A stretch of 64,000 nucleotides of DNA from Saccharibacillus soli (GTDB lineage: Bacteria; Bacillota; Bacilli; Paenibacillales; Paenibacillaceae): the NCBI GenBank assembly GCA_002189105.1, contig NIOB01000003.1, positions 678,793 through 742,792 on the forward strand, read 5' to 3'. Of the stretch, positions 47,167 to 57,616 are shown piece after piece. The position numbers and the translations under genes were made by a program. Each line of letters opens with the position of its first letter. Position 1 is the stretch's first letter. The notes under the pieces are model-generated. The model was not told where the DNA came from and ran no database searches. It saw nothing but the letters and a program-made list of their open reading frames with translations.

Positions 47167-47991
47167 TTAATCAATGAGTGGAATCATATCGCGGCTGCGG
47201 CGGTTGAATGTAGCGACTTCACGCACTCCAAGCGAATGAAGCTGCTCACGCGCCCGATCCAGATTCTCGGACAACTTCGCCGGATCATGCGCGTCGGAAC
47301 CAAGCGTGAGAGGGATGCCAAGCGTAATCGCACGTTTCAGCAGGCTCTCCGAAGGAAACATTTCGGCACAGGGCTTGGTCAGTCCAGACGCATTCAGTTC
47401 CATGGCGATGCCGCTGTTTGCAATCTGAAGCAGCGCGGCCTCCTCCATCGCCTCCTTTTCGTTGGCTTCTTCTGGCAGGGGAGCGAATCCGAAGCGTTTG
47501 ATGACGTCAAAATGCCCCACGATGTCGTAAAATCCAGTCTGCGCGGCGCGTCCAATGGCGTCATAATACGTACGATAGACGTCAAGTGGATTGCGTCCTT
47601 CCCATCCTGCCGTCTGGCGGAAGTCCGTAATATCCCATTCGCCGAGAAAATGTACCGATCCGATCACGTAATCCCAAGGATACGCCTGAATGATCGCTTC
47701 GATCTGCTGCTCATAGCCTTCGATATAGTCGCCTTCCAGCCCCAGCTTGATGTCGATCTGTCCGGCATATTTGTCTTTAAGCGCCAATACTTCCTCCACA
47801 TAACGCGGCAGCTCATCCATGGGCATTGCCATCTCCGGGTAATACGTCGCCGGATCAACATGAATCAGCGGCATGTGATCCGACAAGCCAAGCTGCCCCA
47901 ATCCCAGCTCGATTCCGCGCTGTACATACTGCTCCAGCTTGCCCACGGCATGTCCACAGCGTTCATGGTGCGTATGATAATCGATTAACAT
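47167..47991 (-). CDS. hisJ: Histidinol-phosphatase (PHP family)
   Basis: 274 residues from ATG at 47991 (GGAGG 5 nt upstream). Converts histidinol phosphate to histidinol. PHP metal-site motifs: DYHTHHERCGHA, LGLSDHMPL, KLGLEGDYIEGYE, VIGSVHFLGEWDI, IVGHFDVIKRFG, MELNASGL, and LTLGSDAHDPAKL. It is placed last in the his operon after hisIE, completing the pathway in this window. Confidence 0.95.
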   Translation of the reverse strand: MLIDYHTHHERCGHAVGKLEQYVQRGIELGLGQLGLSDHMPLIHVDPATYYPEMAMPMDELPRYVEEVLALKDKYAGQIDIKLGLEGDYIEGYEQQIEAIIQAYPWDYVIGSVHFLGEWDITDFRQTAGWEGRNPLDVYRTYYDAIGRAAQTGFYDIVGHFDVIKRFGFAPLPEEANEKEAMEEAALLQIANSGIAMELNASGLTKPCAEMFPSESLLKRAITLGIPLTLGSDAHDPAKLSENLDRAREQLHSLGVREVATFNRRSRDMIPLID

Positions 47992-48134
47992 GCAGCCTCC
48001 GCTCCTCTCGGGTAGATCCTGTAAGCTCAATCTTATCGGTTGTTAGACCTTACGATGCAAAAAGCGGCGGAATATCCGGCTGTGCCGGGCATCCGCCGCA
48101 AGTTGATAGCTTCTGTCACCCTGCACAGAATGAA

Positions 48135-48905
48135 TTAATACTGATCCCGGCGCGGACGCTCATGGCGGCGTGCCAGTTCGTTCATGATGTCATCCAGCGG
48201 TAGCTTGCGTTCTTCCAGCAGCACCAGCAGGTGATAGATTAGATCGCTGACTTCCAATCGCAGCTCGTCATTATCGCCATTTTTAGCTGCAATGATCGAC
48301 TCCGCCGATTCCTCACCGACCTTCTTCAAGATTTTATCGATGCCTTTCTCAAACAGATAAGTCGTATAGGCTCCTTCTGGCCGCTCGATGAACCGCTCCG
48401 CGATCACGCGCTCCAGCTCACCCAGTACGTTGAAGCGTCCGCCTTCGCCATCTTCGCTTCTCTGTCCGGAAGGCTGCTGTCCAAGCACTCGATCGCTTTC
48501 CGCTCCCGCTTCTACAGCAGCAGGTGCGGCTCCTGGCGACGTGCCTGTCTCAAGCGCCGCTTTGTTGAAGAAGCAGCTGACCCGTCCCGTGTGGCAGGCT
48601 GGGCCTGCGGGCTGAACGCCTACAAGCAGTGCATCCCCGTCGCAGTCATAGCTCAGCGAGACAATTTTTTGCACATTGCCCGATGTCGCGCCCTTGTGCC
48701 AGAATTCCTGCCGCGAACGGCTCCAGAACCAGGTCTCACCCGATTCAATCGAACGACGCAGCGATTCTTCGTTCATATAAGCCAGCGTCAGCACTTCTTT
48801 GCTGTCAGCATCCTGCACAATGGCTGGAGCCAATCCGTGGGCATCCCATTTGACGTTTGCCGCAAACTCATTCGGTGCAACGATCACATCCGTATCTCGG
48901 TTCAT
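48135..48905 (-). CDS. hisIE: Bifunctional phosphoribosyl-AMP cyclohydrolase / phosphoribosyl-ATP pyrophosphatase
   Basis: 256 residues; a fusion of HisI (about 1-125: [30 protein letters not shown], zinc motifs [21 protein letters not shown] and GPACHTG.VSCF) and HisE (about 170-256: [41 protein letters not shown]). The linker between them (about residues 125-160) is long and low-complexity. The start overlaps the hisF stop by 4 nt (ATGA), giving translational coupling. Confidence 0.97.
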   Translation of the reverse strand: MNRDTDVIVAPNEFAANVKWDAHGLAPAIVQDADSKEVLTLAYMNEESLRRSIESGETWFWSRSRQEFWHKGATSGNVQKIVSLSYDCDGDALLVGVQPAGPACHTGRVSCFFNKAALETGTSPGAAPAAVEAGAESDRVLGQQPSGQRSEDGEGGRFNVLGELERVIAERFIERPEGAYTTYLFEKGIDKILKKVGEESAESIIAAKNGDNDELRLEVSDLIYHLLVLLEERKLPLDDIMNELARRHERPRRDQY

Positions 48906-49660
48906 CTGATTTCGACTCCTTTTTGCTTCAATTGATTCTTCAAATCCGGAATCGCGATCTCCTTATAGTGGAAGATGGTCGCTGCCAATCCCGCGTCCGC
49001 CGTTCCTTCCGTAAACACATCGTAGAAGTGCTCCGGCTTGCCTGCTCCGCCCGAAGCGATAACCGGAACAGATACCTCGCGGCAGACCGCACGCGTCAGC
49101 TTCAGGTCGAAGCCATCCTTCGTTCCGTCGGCATCCATGCTGGTCAGCAGGATCTCTCCTGCTCCCAGCCGCTCGGCACGCCGTACCCACTCCAGCGCCT
49201 TGATCCCCGTGGGTTTGCGTCCGCCGTGCGTGTACACTTCCCACTCTTCCCACTCCGCATTGTACTTGGCGTCTACCGCCAGCACGATACATTGGGAGCC
49301 GAAGCGCAGTGCTCCTTCAGAGATCAGCTCCGGGCGCAGCACCGCCGCCGTATTTACGGCTGTCTTGTCGGCACCGGCACGCAGAATCCGCTTCATATCG
49401 TCTACCTGCGAGATGCCGCCGCCAACCGTAAACGGAATCGTAATCTCTCCGGCTGTCTGGCGTACAACTTCCACCATGGTAGCCCGACCTTCCACGGAAG
49501 CGGAGATGTCGAGAAAGACCAACTCGTCCGCGCCTTCCCGGTCATAGACCGAAGCCAACTCGACCGGATCGCCGGCATCGCGCAGATTGACGAAGTTGAC
49601 CCCTTTCACCACGCGTCCGTCTTTGACATCCAGACACGGAATAATTCGTTTCGCAAGCAT
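48902..49660 (-). CDS. hisF: Imidazole glycerol phosphate synthase, cyclase subunit
   Basis: 252 residues, (beta/alpha)8 barrel. Catalytic Asp in [28 protein letters not shown] and the later [15 protein letters not shown]; phosphate loops FTVGGGISQ and [11 protein letters not shown]. Uses ammonia from HisH. It lies 52 nt after hisA and overlaps hisIE. Confidence 0.98.
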   Translation of the reverse strand: MLAKRIIPCLDVKDGRVVKGVNFVNLRDAGDPVELASVYDREGADELVFLDISASVEGRATMVEVVRQTAGEITIPFTVGGGISQVDDMKRILRAGADKTAVNTAAVLRPELISEGALRFGSQCIVLAVDAKYNAEWEEWEVYTHGGRKPTGIKALEWVRRAERLGAGEILLTSMDADGTKDGFDLKLTRAVCREVSVPVIASGGAGKPEHFYDVFTEGTADAGLAATIFHYKEIAIPDLKNQLKQKGVEIR

Positions 49661-49711
49661 CCGGCTCCTCCTTTTCCTATCCCAAACCTACCAGGCCTAT
49701 AAATCTCTCTC

Positions 49712-50446
49712 TTAACGATTCACCGCAGCCAGTGCCGAGGCCAGATCGATGCTTCCGGTATATAAGGCCTTGCCTACGATGGCGCCGCCGATTCCGTCAT
49801 TCACGTGAGCTGCCAGGCGCTCCAGGTCACTTTGTACGCTGACCCCGCCGGAGGCGATAACCGTTTTGCCGGAAGCTTGGGCCAGGCTCAAGATCGCTTC
49901 CACGTTAGGCCCCTGCATCATACCGTCACGCGAAATATCCGTGAAGATGAACGTTTCTGCGCCCTTGCTCGCCAGTTCCTTCGCCAGATCTTCCGCACGC
50001 ACTTCCGATGTCTCCAGCCAGCCGCGCGTCGCCACGAAGCCATTGCGGGCGTCAATGCCGATCGCCGCTTTGTCTCCGTATTCCGCCAGTACCTTTTCCG
50101 TAAAGGCTTTGTCTTCGATCGCGGCGGTTCCCAGAATCACCCGGCTCACCCCCAGCGACAGCAGCAGCTTCACGTCCTCGAACGTGCGCAGCCCACCGCC
50201 GACTTGTACGGGTACATTCAGCGCCGAAGCGATACTTCCGATCAGTTCATGGTTGACCGGACGGCCAGCTTTGGCTCCGTCGAGATCGACCAGATGGACA
50301 AATTGCCCACCGAGCGCTTCCCACTGCTTGGCGGCATCCAGCGGACTTTCGTTAAATACCGTCTCCTGCGCGTAGTCGCCCTGCAGCAGCCGAACGCATT
50401 TGCCGCCGCGAATATCGATTGCCGGATAGATCGTAAATGCCGTCAT
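49712..50446 (-). CDS. hisA: ProFAR isomerase (HisA)
   Basis: 244 residues, (beta/alpha)8 barrel paralogous to HisF. YPAIDIRGGKCVRLLQGDYAQETVF, VHLVDLDGAKAGRPVN, QVGGGLRTFED, FIFTDISRDGMMQGPN, and IASGGVSVQSDLE are normal. Part of the his operon. Confidence 0.98.
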   Translation of the reverse strand: MTAFTIYPAIDIRGGKCVRLLQGDYAQETVFNESPLDAAKQWEALGGQFVHLVDLDGAKAGRPVNHELIGSIASALNVPVQVGGGLRTFEDVKLLLSLGVSRVILGTAAIEDKAFTEKVLAEYGDKAAIGIDARNGFVATRGWLETSEVRAEDLAKELASKGAETFIFTDISRDGMMQGPNVEAILSLAQASGKTVIASGGVSVQSDLERLAAHVNDGIGGAIVGKALYTGSIDLASALAAVNR

Positions 50447-50528
50447 ATACCTTCTCCTTTTTCCTCGTCAAAATGGATTCGTATTCGCTCATATCGCATG
50501 CAAGTCAGGTCACAAGTACGTTCACCAA

Positions 50529-51149
50529 TCAGGCTTGTCCTTCGGACAACTTCAGGAAATTCCGCAGCAGGCTCATGCCCAGCTCTCCGCTTTTCTCCGG
50601 GTGGAACTGCATGCCATATACATTCTTGCGTCCGACAATGGCCGTCACGGGCAGCCCATAATCCGCCGAAGCGATCAGATCGCCAGGTTCGCCCAGTTCC
50701 ACATGGTACGAATGGACGAAGTAGACATGCCCTTCTTCCAATCCATCCAGCAGCGGTTCATTGGGACGGGTAAAATCAAGCTTGTTCCAGCCCATGTGAG
50801 GCACCTTCAGCGCTCCCGCTTCAAAACGCTTGGCACGTCCAGGCAGCAGCCCCAGTCCCTGATGATCGCCGTGCTCCTCGCTTCCGTCAAACAGCAGCTG
50901 CATCCCCAGGCAGATGCCCAGCAGCGGCTTGCCGTCGTAAGCGGCGCGGCGCGTCACCAGATCCAGACCGGTATCCCGCAGATGGCTCATGGCATCGCCA
51001 AACGCGCCAACGCCGGGCAGCAGCACGCCGGACGCGCTCATAATCTCGCGTTCATCGCCCGTAATCAGGTAGTCGTAGCCGAGGCGCTCCACCGCTTTGC
51101 TGACGCTGTGCAGATTGCCCATGCCGTAGTCTACGATGGCGATGGTCAT
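50529..51149 (-). CDS. hisH: Imidazole glycerol phosphate synthase, glutamine amidotransferase subunit
   Basis: 206 residues. Class I glutaminase: VDYGMGNLHSVSKAVERLG, the nucleophile Cys in LGICLGMQLLFDGSEEH, and His/Glu in YGMQFHPEKSGELG. Supplies ammonia to HisF. One base separates its start from the hisB stop. Confidence 0.97.
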   Translation of the reverse strand: MTIAIVDYGMGNLHSVSKAVERLGYDYLITGDEREIMSASGVLLPGVGAFGDAMSHLRDTGLDLVTRRAAYDGKPLLGICLGMQLLFDGSEEHGDHQGLGLLPGRAKRFEAGALKVPHMGWNKLDFTRPNEPLLDGLEEGHVYFVHSYHVELGEPGDLIASADYGLPVTAIVGRKNVYGMQFHPEKSGELGMSLLRNFLKLSEGQA

Positions 51150-51150
51150 G

Positions 51151-51759
51151 CTACAGCACTCCCTTCGTGGAAGGGATGCCCGTCACGCGCGGGTCGATGG
51201 AAGTTGCTTCATCCAATGCACGACCGAGTGCCTTGAATACCGCTTCGATCATGTGGTGCGTGTTGTGCCCGTAATGAACGATGACATGCAGCGTAATCCG
51301 TGACTCCAGCGCGAACTTCCACAGGAATTCATGCACCATCTCCGTGGAAAAAGTACCAACCAGGTTCGACGGATACTCCGCACGATATTCAAAATGCGGA
51401 CGTCCGCTCACATCGATAATGACTTGGGCCAATGCTTCGTCCATCGGGATGAACACACTGGCGTAGCGCTTGATGCCGCGTTTGTCGCCAAGCGATTGCA
51501 GCAGCGCATTGCCCAGGCAGATGCCGATGTCTTCGACAGTGTGGTGATCGTCAATGTCGATGTCCCCATTCGCGTCAACCTTCAGGTCGAACTGACCATG
51601 CTTGGTGAACAGGTCGAGCATATGGTTGAGAAAAGGAACCCCTGTCGAAATCTCCGATACTCCGCTTCCGTCCACGCCAAATGACAGCTTGATGTCCGTC
51701 TCGTTCGTCTTGCGTGCAATCTCCGCACTGCGCGTGTTTCCTTGATTCGCTTCCGTCAT
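51151..51759 (-). CDS. hisB: Imidazoleglycerol-phosphate dehydratase
   Basis: 202 residues. Metal-binding repeats FLNHMLDLFTKHG, IDDHHTVEDIGICLG and VHYGHNTHHMIEAVFKALGRAL give the Mn2+ sites. It is the single-function bacterial form without a fused phosphatase, which is supplied by HisJ. Follows hisD after 150 nt and precedes hisH directly. Confidence 0.97.
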   Translation of the reverse strand: MTEANQGNTRSAEIARKTNETDIKLSFGVDGSGVSEISTGVPFLNHMLDLFTKHGQFDLKVDANGDIDIDDHHTVEDIGICLGNALLQSLGDKRGIKRYASVFIPMDEALAQVIIDVSGRPHFEYRAEYPSNLVGTFSTEMVHEFLWKFALESRITLHVIVHYGHNTHHMIEAVFKALGRALDEATSIDPRVTGIPSTKGVL

Positions 51760-51909
51760 GACTGCTGCCCCCGTTCTTGATCTTGATTGTATATGGATAG
51801 GCGAACGCGCCTGTTCGACCCGACTCGCCGTTCATTCATTATGGCTCGTTGCTATGTGATTCAATTTCATGGCGGCCAGCTCACCTCTGTCGCCTCACAC
51901 TCCAGTCAC

Positions 51910-53199
51910 CTAGACCGTGCCTTCCTTCTTCACCCGGACTTCAATCGCGCGCGCATGGCCTTCCAGTCCTTCGCGCCGCGCCAGCTCCATAATCGTCGCC
52001 GCGTTCTTGAGCAGCGCCTGCTTGCTGTACTGGATCAAGCTCGACTTCTTGATAAAGTCGTCCACGTCAACCGGCGAGGCGAACCGCGCCGTACCGTTTG
52101 TCGGGATGATATGGTTCGGGCCGGCGAAGTAATCGCCGACCGGCTCCGAACTGTAAGGGCCGAGGAAGATGGCCCCTGCATTTTCAATCAGACCGAGATA
52201 GTCGATCGCGTTCTGTACGATGACCTCCAGATGCTCGGGCGCCAGCCGGTTCACTACGTCGATGCCTTCTTCGACGGTATCGGTCACGATGATCGCCCCG
52301 TAGTTCTCGATGGAAGCCCGCGCGATCGTCTCGCGCGGCAGCAGGGACAACTGACGTTCCACTTCAGCAGCCACATACCCGGCGAACCGCTCGGACGTGG
52401 TAACCAGGATCGCCGATGCCAGCTCATCGTGCTCCGCCTGCGACAATAGATCCGCCGCTACATATTCCGGATCGGCCGTCTCATCGGCCAGCACGACGAT
52501 CTCACTTGGACCTGCCAGGCTGTCGATGTCCACCAGCCCATAGACTTCGCGCTTCGCCAATGCCACGTAGATATTGCCCGGCCCGCAGATCTTATCGACC
52601 CGTGCGATGCTCTCCGTACCGTAAGCCAGCGCTGCGATCGCCTGCGCCCCGCCCACCCGATAGATCTCGGTCACGCCCGCTTCGGCTGCGGCGACCAGAA
52701 TGTACGGGTCAATGCCTTCCCTGCCGCCTGTGGCTGGCGGAGTGACCATCACGATCTCTGGCACGCCCGCAACCTGAGCGGGAATCACGTTCATCAAGAC
52801 CGAGGATGGGTAGGCCGCTTTGCCGCCCGGTACGTATACCCCGACCCGGCGCAGCGGGCGGATGATCTGTCCCAGCAGCCCGCCGTCCGGCTGAAGCTCC
52901 ATCCAGGAATTACGCTTCTGGCGCTCGTGGAAGGCGCGGATGTTGGCGGCCGCCGCTGCAATTGCTTCGACAAACGAAGCTTCAACACGTCCATAGGCGG
53001 CTTGAAGTTCTTCTGGAGTTACCCGAAGCTGCGCAGCGGACAGCGTAGTTCGATCCAGCTGCCCGGTATACCGCAGCAGCGCTGCGTCGCCTTCCGATTT
53101 AATGTCACCGACGATTTTTTTCACCGTAGCGATCTGATCTTCCGAGCCATATTCCACATCCCGGCGCAGATCGAAAGCTGACGCCTGTACAATCTTCAT
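51910..53199 (-). CDS. hisD: Histidinol dehydrogenase
   Basis: 429 residues from ATG at 53199 (GGGAGG 7 nt upstream). NAD-dependent, zinc-containing. Motifs VPGGKAAYPSSVLMNVIPAQVAGV, GGAQAIAALAYGTESI, VDKICGPGNIYVALAKREV, DSLAGPSEIVVLAD, LSQAEHDELASAILVT, NRLAPEHLEV and the C-terminal TYP/GPNHIIPTNGTARFAS are present. Lies between hisG and hisB. Confidence 0.97.
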   Translation of the reverse strand: MKIVQASAFDLRRDVEYGSEDQIATVKKIVGDIKSEGDAALLRYTGQLDRTTLSAAQLRVTPEELQAAYGRVEASFVEAIAAAAANIRAFHERQKRNSWMELQPDGGLLGQIIRPLRRVGVYVPGGKAAYPSSVLMNVIPAQVAGVPEIVMVTPPATGGREGIDPYILVAAAEAGVTEIYRVGGAQAIAALAYGTESIARVDKICGPGNIYVALAKREVYGLVDIDSLAGPSEIVVLADETADPEYVAADLLSQAEHDELASAILVTTSERFAGYVAAEVERQLSLLPRETIARASIENYGAIIVTDTVEEGIDVVNRLAPEHLEVIVQNAIDYLGLIENAGAIFLGPYSSEPVGDYFAGPNHIIPTNGTARFASPVDVDDFIKKSSLIQYSKQALLKNAATIMELARREGLEGHARAIEVRVKKEGTV

Positions 53200-53406
53200 G
53201 TTCGTTCCTCCCGCTCTTGATCTTGCGCGATAGCGAGCCTGCCGGCTTTTCTTCCACACGTCCAGCCCGCTGCTTTGCATCTATCCATGTTCTTGTCCAT
53301 GACCGCTTGTGTCACACCCCAGGCATTCAGTTCTTCCTTACAAGGGCTGAATCCACGGACCACAAGCGAGTCATCGGCATTCGTTTATTGAAATCTTCCG
53401 AGCCAC

Positions 53407-54051
53407 TCAGGATTTCGCAGCATTAGGAGTTGGCATCACTTTTTCCAGACGATCGCAGAGCTGCTGAATCTCGTCATTTTTCATTCGGTAACTGACACGG
53501 TTTGCAATCAGTCGGCTGGTAATTCCGAAGATGCTCTCCAGCTCCACCAATCCATTGTCCTTGAGCGTCTGCCCCGTCTCCACCATATCGACGATTCGAT
53601 CCGCCAGACCGATTAATGGCGCAAGCTCGATGGAACCATTCAGCTTGATGACCTCAACCTGCTCCCCCTGCTCACGAAAATAGCGCGCGGCTACATTCGG
53701 ATATTTGGTCGCTACCCGCAGATGAATCCCCGGCTTCCAGTCAGGGAGTGCGATAACCGACATGCGGCAGCGGGCAATCCCCAGATCCAACAGTTCATAG
53801 ACATCCCGGTTCTCTTCCAGCAGCACATCCTTGCCGACAATCCCGATGTCCGCTACGCCATATTCCACATAAGTAGGCACATCGACCGGCTTTGCCATAA
53901 TAAATTCCATATTCGCTTCCGGAATCGGAATGACCAGCTTGCGTGAATCATCCACATCATCCGGTATAAAAATGCCCGCTTCGCGGAATAATTCGGCCGC
54001 TTTTTTATAGATCCGGCCTTTTGGCATGGCGACCTTCAGCACTTCTCCCAT
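53407..54051 (-). CDS. hisG: ATP phosphoribosyltransferase, short form
   Basis: 214 residues; the short HisG lacking the C-terminal regulatory domain and thus dependent on HisZ, whose gene is 125 nt upstream. [43 protein letters not shown], and the PRPP motif [30 protein letters not shown] are visible. Uses PRPP, made by the prs product encoded downstream of the operon. Confidence 0.97.
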   Translation of the reverse strand: MGEVLKVAMPKGRIYKKAAELFREAGIFIPDDVDDSRKLVIPIPEANMEFIMAKPVDVPTYVEYGVADIGIVGKDVLLEENRDVYELLDLGIARCRMSVIALPDWKPGIHLRVATKYPNVAARYFREQGEQVEVIKLNGSIELAPLIGLADRIVDMVETGQTLKDNGLVELESIFGITSRLIANRVSYRMKNDEIQQLCDRLEKVMPTPNAAKS

Positions 54052-54176
54052 CGTCCTCTCCTCCTCTTGCTCATATTCCGCTTCCTTCTATAAAAACCCG
54101 TTGCTTACGCGTCAGGACTTCGTATTGATCTCAAGATCTCTGTCGCACCCGAATCCTGCCCAATCTCGCCTAACTG

Positions 54177-55394
54177 CTAGTCGCGTGCCGCTGGCTCTGT
54201 ATGGTCTGAACCGACAGTCGAATACCGCAGCACGCGGCTGTACCTGCCGCTCTCTGCCTCCAGAGAAGCATCGTTCAGCGCTTCGCCAGCGATGGCCAGC
54301 CGCGTCACCGCAGCCGCGCCGGCGCTCCGCAGCCGGCCAGCCTCCGCCAGCGCCTCCGCCCGGCGCTCCGCATCATAGAGCACCAGCACCGGAAGGTCTT
54401 CTTCCGGTGAAGGGTCCTTGACTCCGTCGAGAATCCGACTCGTCTTGAGGGCAAAGCCCGTAGCTGGCTCATCGCGGCCAAACTGCCGCAGCAGATTGTC
54501 ATACCGTCCGCCGCTGCACACCGGAAAACCCAGTTCGGCGGCATAGCCTTCAAAGACCATGCCGGTATAGTATGAGAAATCCCCGATCATCGTGAGATCG
54601 ATCAAGACATGCTCCGACACGCCGTAGTCGGCCAGCGCCTCCCAGACGCGGCGCAGATGATCCAGCGACTCCAGCGCCAGCGGATTCTGGGTCAGTGCCC
54701 CGGCCTGTTCGCAGACCTCCAGGCCGCCGCGCAGCCGCAGAATCCCCTCAAGCTCCTCCTGCTGCTCCCGGTTCAATCCCAGCGCTTCCGCATGCTCGCG
54801 GAATCCAACATAGTCGCGGTGCAGCAGGCGCTCCTTCAGCGCCTGCTGATCCTCCGAGCGCTCCGGCAGCGCTTCGTCGAACAGCCCATTCAAGAAGCCG
54901 ACATGCCCAAGCGCGAACTTAAACGTCTTCACGCCAGCCGCCTGAAGCGAAGCAATCGCCAACGCCACAACCTCGGCGTCCGCCTCCGGCGAACGGTCGC
55001 CGATCAACTCGACTCCCGTCTGGAAGAACTCCGCTTCGCGTCCCGCTTCCTCTTCGATGGCGCGGAACACATTCGCGTGGTACGAGAGCCGCAGCGGCAG
55101 CGGCTCATCCCGCAGCAGCGAAGAAGCAACGCGCGCGATCGGCGCGGTCAGATCCGAGCGCAGCACCAGCGTCTGCCCGCGATTGTTCAACAGCTTAAAC
55201 AATTTACGATCCGAGGTTGAGCTGGCAATCCCCACCGTATCGTAATATTCAATCGTCGGCGTCTTGATCGGTTCATACCCCCAACTCGACATGCAGTCCA
55301 GCACACTACGTTCGATGCGGCGCAGGCGTTTGGTCGCTCGCGGCAGATAATCCCGAACGCCGATCGGTTTTTCAAATCCCTTCGGTTTGGACAA
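54177..55394 (-). CDS. hisZ: ATP phosphoribosyltransferase regulatory subunit
   Basis: 405 residues with a TTG start at 55394 (AGGGG 8 nt upstream), giving the family N-terminus (M)SKPKGFEKPIGVRDYLP; a longer frame to 55445 has no ribosome site. Paralogue of histidyl-tRNA synthetase: class II motifs VLRSDLTAPIARV and SYHANVFR, plus FSYYTGMVFEGYAAELG.PVCSGGRYDNLL. Forms the complex with short HisG for feedback control. First gene of the operon, with its own promoter. Confidence 0.95.
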   Translation of the reverse strand: MSKPKGFEKPIGVRDYLPRATKRLRRIERSVLDCMSSWGYEPIKTPTIEYYDTVGIASSTSDRKLFKLLNNRGQTLVLRSDLTAPIARVASSLLRDEPLPLRLSYHANVFRAIEEEAGREAEFFQTGVELIGDRSPEADAEVVALAIASLQAAGVKTFKFALGHVGFLNGLFDEALPERSEDQQALKERLLHRDYVGFREHAEALGLNREQQEELEGILRLRGGLEVCEQAGALTQNPLALESLDHLRRVWEALADYGVSEHVLIDLTMIGDFSYYTGMVFEGYAAELGFPVCSGGRYDNLLRQFGRDEPATGFALKTSRILDGVKDPSPEEDLPVLVLYDAERRAEALAEAGRLRSAGAAAVTRLAIAGEALNDASLEAESGRYSRVLRYSTVGSDHTEPAARD

Positions 55395-55569
55395 TTCGTT
55401 CACCCCTGATCTCTTCACTGAGTTCTTCTCTGATTTCTGCTCCAAATTTCTATTTATACCACCATATCGGAAAGGCAGGCATCCGGCAACCTGCGTCCGA
55501 GTGGATAGACTGAACTTTTGCTTTAATATGGTACAGTGATAACATGGTAGTAAAATAAAGCGTACGACT

Positions 55570-55599
55570 ATATTAGCATTTTGTCCCCGTAACCGTCAA
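55570..55599 (-). promoter_or_regulatory. his operon promoter
   Basis: TTGACG, 18-nt spacer, TAATAT on the minus strand. The leader of about 170 nt shows a short hairpin (GCAGGCATCCGGCAACCTGC) but no T-box motif. Confidence 0.65.
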
Positions 55600-55621
55600 C
55601 GGACAGCACTTCTTGCCCAAC

Positions 55622-55649
55622 AAAAAAGAGAGCTTTTAGCTCTCTTTTT
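55622..55649. terminator. bidirectional terminator after the acyltransferase gene
   Basis: AAAAAGAGAGC-ttt-tAGCTCTCTTTTT hairpin. Confidence 0.85.
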
Positions 55650-55669
55650 GAAGTCTATTCCTCGAAGCT

Positions 55670-57040
55670 TCAAGAATGTTTGGGTACGGGTCTGCCATCC
55701 CGTTCTGCTTTAGGCGCTCGCTTTTTCTTCCGACGAATCGAATAAGGAATGCTTCCCAGCAGCATCCAGGCTCCCGGAATCCAGCGCATTACGACCTTTG
55801 CAAAGATCCAGGAGACCGCTAATGACACAATCGTCCCTCCACAAACCCAGGCAAAATACGTCATCGAACCCGATGGGATATGGTCAAATACCCACGTCTT
55901 CCCTTCTCTATAGAAGCCCAGCACCAGAGGATGCAGAAGATAAATGGCAAAAGACAATTCACCCAATCGGGTCAACCAACGAACAAGAAACTTGGGCGCC
56001 CGGCGATACAAGACGAAGGAAGTTCTCATCAGCACCAGCGCAGTCAGCATCGTATGCAGGTTCCAGAACAGCTCATAATAGAGAGAGCTTGGCGCCATAT
56101 GCCCCAAGCGAATCTCCTGATAGAACCAGACGTGCATCACAACCACCATCGACCAGCAGAACCATAATACCCGGTTCCAGGATCTTGTCATGGGTGGCAT
56201 CTGCTTCCCGTCGTACATCAACCAACCTCGAATCTTGTCGAAGTGAATGGCCAGCACCGCACCGATCATATAATAGGAGAGATATGTAATGGCATAGCTG
56301 GCTTTGGTCTGCGATTGCAGCTCATAGCGATTCCAGAACACAAAGGCCCATTGAAGCACCAGACCGATTGGAATCGCCCAGCGGACAAACCATTTTGAAG
56401 ATTTGAACAACATCAACAGCAGAGGAAACAGAATGTAGAACTGCACACTGATGTAGACAAAATAGAGATGCGTATAGGCCGTACCTTCGCTGAGATTGGT
56501 CCAGAAGCGGGTTAGCATCATTTCCCGAGATTCGATCCCCGTGCCCAGTGTTCCGGCGACGTGCATTTTATAGACGAAATACACCGCCGAGATGAGAAAA
56601 TAGGGCAGCAGAATGTATAGAATCCGCTTTTTGTAGAATCCCATCACTAATCTTCCGGTCAAAGGACGATCATAATAATTATAGAACAACACGAAGCTGC
56701 TCAACATGATAAACGCAGGTGTCCCGTAACGGAAAAACACATTCAAGAAATTAATGAGGTAAAAGGCTTTCAGATCAACAGATTCAAAAACGGCTGCCGA
56801 TGTCGCATGCACGTGAATGACACCAAGAATGGCTAATGCACGAAACGTATCCAGCTGGGGAAGCCGTTCTCTCTGGGTAGAAACAGCACTCAAATCAATT
56901 GCTCCCTTCCCCGGACGCCTACCTGAAGCAATCCGGTTTGTCTCCGGCTCATCACAGCCTTCTTCCAGTCGGATCGCATACTCTTCGCCCACCGCATACT
57001 CCGAACGATGAACACATGATCTCTTTATTATAACCGACAT
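55670..57040 (-). CDS. Membrane acyltransferase family 3 protein
   Basis: 456 residues (start uncertain: ATG 57040 has no clear ribosome site; GTG about 17 codons inside follows GGAG). About ten membrane segments follow a polar N-terminus of some 60 residues. Acyltransferase_3 landmarks: RLPQLDTFRALAILGVIHVHATS with the catalytic-type His, FRYGTPAFIMLSSFVLFYNYYDR, and LGELSFAIYLLHPLVLGF. Such proteins O-acetylate surface polysaccharides; the substrate is unknown. It lies between the yvoF-like acetyltransferase and hisZ on the same strand. Confidence 0.88.
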   Translation of the reverse strand: MSVIIKRSCVHRSEYAVGEEYAIRLEEGCDEPETNRIASGRRPGKGAIDLSAVSTQRERLPQLDTFRALAILGVIHVHATSAAVFESVDLKAFYLINFLNVFFRYGTPAFIMLSSFVLFYNYYDRPLTGRLVMGFYKKRILYILLPYFLISAVYFVYKMHVAGTLGTGIESREMMLTRFWTNLSEGTAYTHLYFVYISVQFYILFPLLLMLFKSSKWFVRWAIPIGLVLQWAFVFWNRYELQSQTKASYAITYLSYYMIGAVLAIHFDKIRGWLMYDGKQMPPMTRSWNRVLWFCWSMVVVMHVWFYQEIRLGHMAPSSLYYELFWNLHTMLTALVLMRTSFVLYRRAPKFLVRWLTRLGELSFAIYLLHPLVLGFYREGKTWVFDHIPSGSMTYFAWVCGGTIVSLAVSWIFAKVVMRWIPGAWMLLGSIPYSIRRKKKRAPKAERDGRPVPKHS

Positions 57041-57124
57041 GTGCGATCAATAGGCGTAGGAGACAAAGACTTTCAGGGAATATTAAGCTAATCGCAGAGC
57101 CGTTGAATCGTTTTACGTCGAATA

Positions 57125-57616
57125 TTACGGATTTTTGCGTTCGATCAACCGCAGTGGATTGCCGCCTACGAATGTCCCGGCTTCCACGTCTTTATGCACA
57201 ACAGAGCCGGCTGCGACCACAGCTCCATCGCCAATAGTTACTCCCGGCAGAATGGTGCAGTTTGCTCCAATCATCACTTCATCACCGATGATAACTTCTC
57301 CCAGCCGATACTCGCGGATCAGATATTCATGAGCCAGAATCGTTGTATTGTAACCAATGACCGTATTACGCCCAATCGTGATCTTTTCCGGGAAAAAGAC
57401 ATCTACCATCACCATAAGACCGAAAGCCGTATCCCGGCCCACTTTCATGTGGAGGATACGGCGATAGATCCAGTTTTTTAGCTCCAGTACCGGGCAATAA
57501 CGAGCCAACTGGATAAAGACAAAATTTTTGACGCCCTTCCACGGGCTTACCGTCTTGTAGATCTGGCGCAGCGCATTGGGACCGTCCTCGACAAAATGGC
57601 GCTCCGTTTTTCTCAT
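57125..57616 (-). CDS. Hexapeptide-repeat acetyltransferase (YvoF-like)
   Basis: 163 residues. Left-handed beta-helix repeats start near residue 70 (ITIGRNTVIGYNTTILAHEY; VIIGDEVMIGANCTILPGVTIGDGAVVAAGSVVHKDVEAGTFVGGNP). His in AHEY is the likely catalytic residue. The acceptor sugar is unknown. Its start overlaps the ppaX stop by 4 nt. The order hprK-lgt-ppaX-yvoF is the same as in B. subtilis (yvoD missing). Confidence 0.9.
   Translation of the reverse strand: MRKTERHFVEDGPNALRQIYKTVSPWKGVKNFVFIQLARYCPVLELKNWIYRRILHMKVGRDTAFGLMVMVDVFFPEKITIGRNTVIGYNTTILAHEYLIREYRLGEVIIGDEVMIGANCTILPGVTIGDGAVVAAGSVVHKDVEAGTFVGGNPLRLIERKNP

Noticed and set aside
55395-55563. T-box leader before hisZ
   Set aside because: No specifier stem, T-box sequence (TGGNACCGCG) or antiterminator could be found in the leader.
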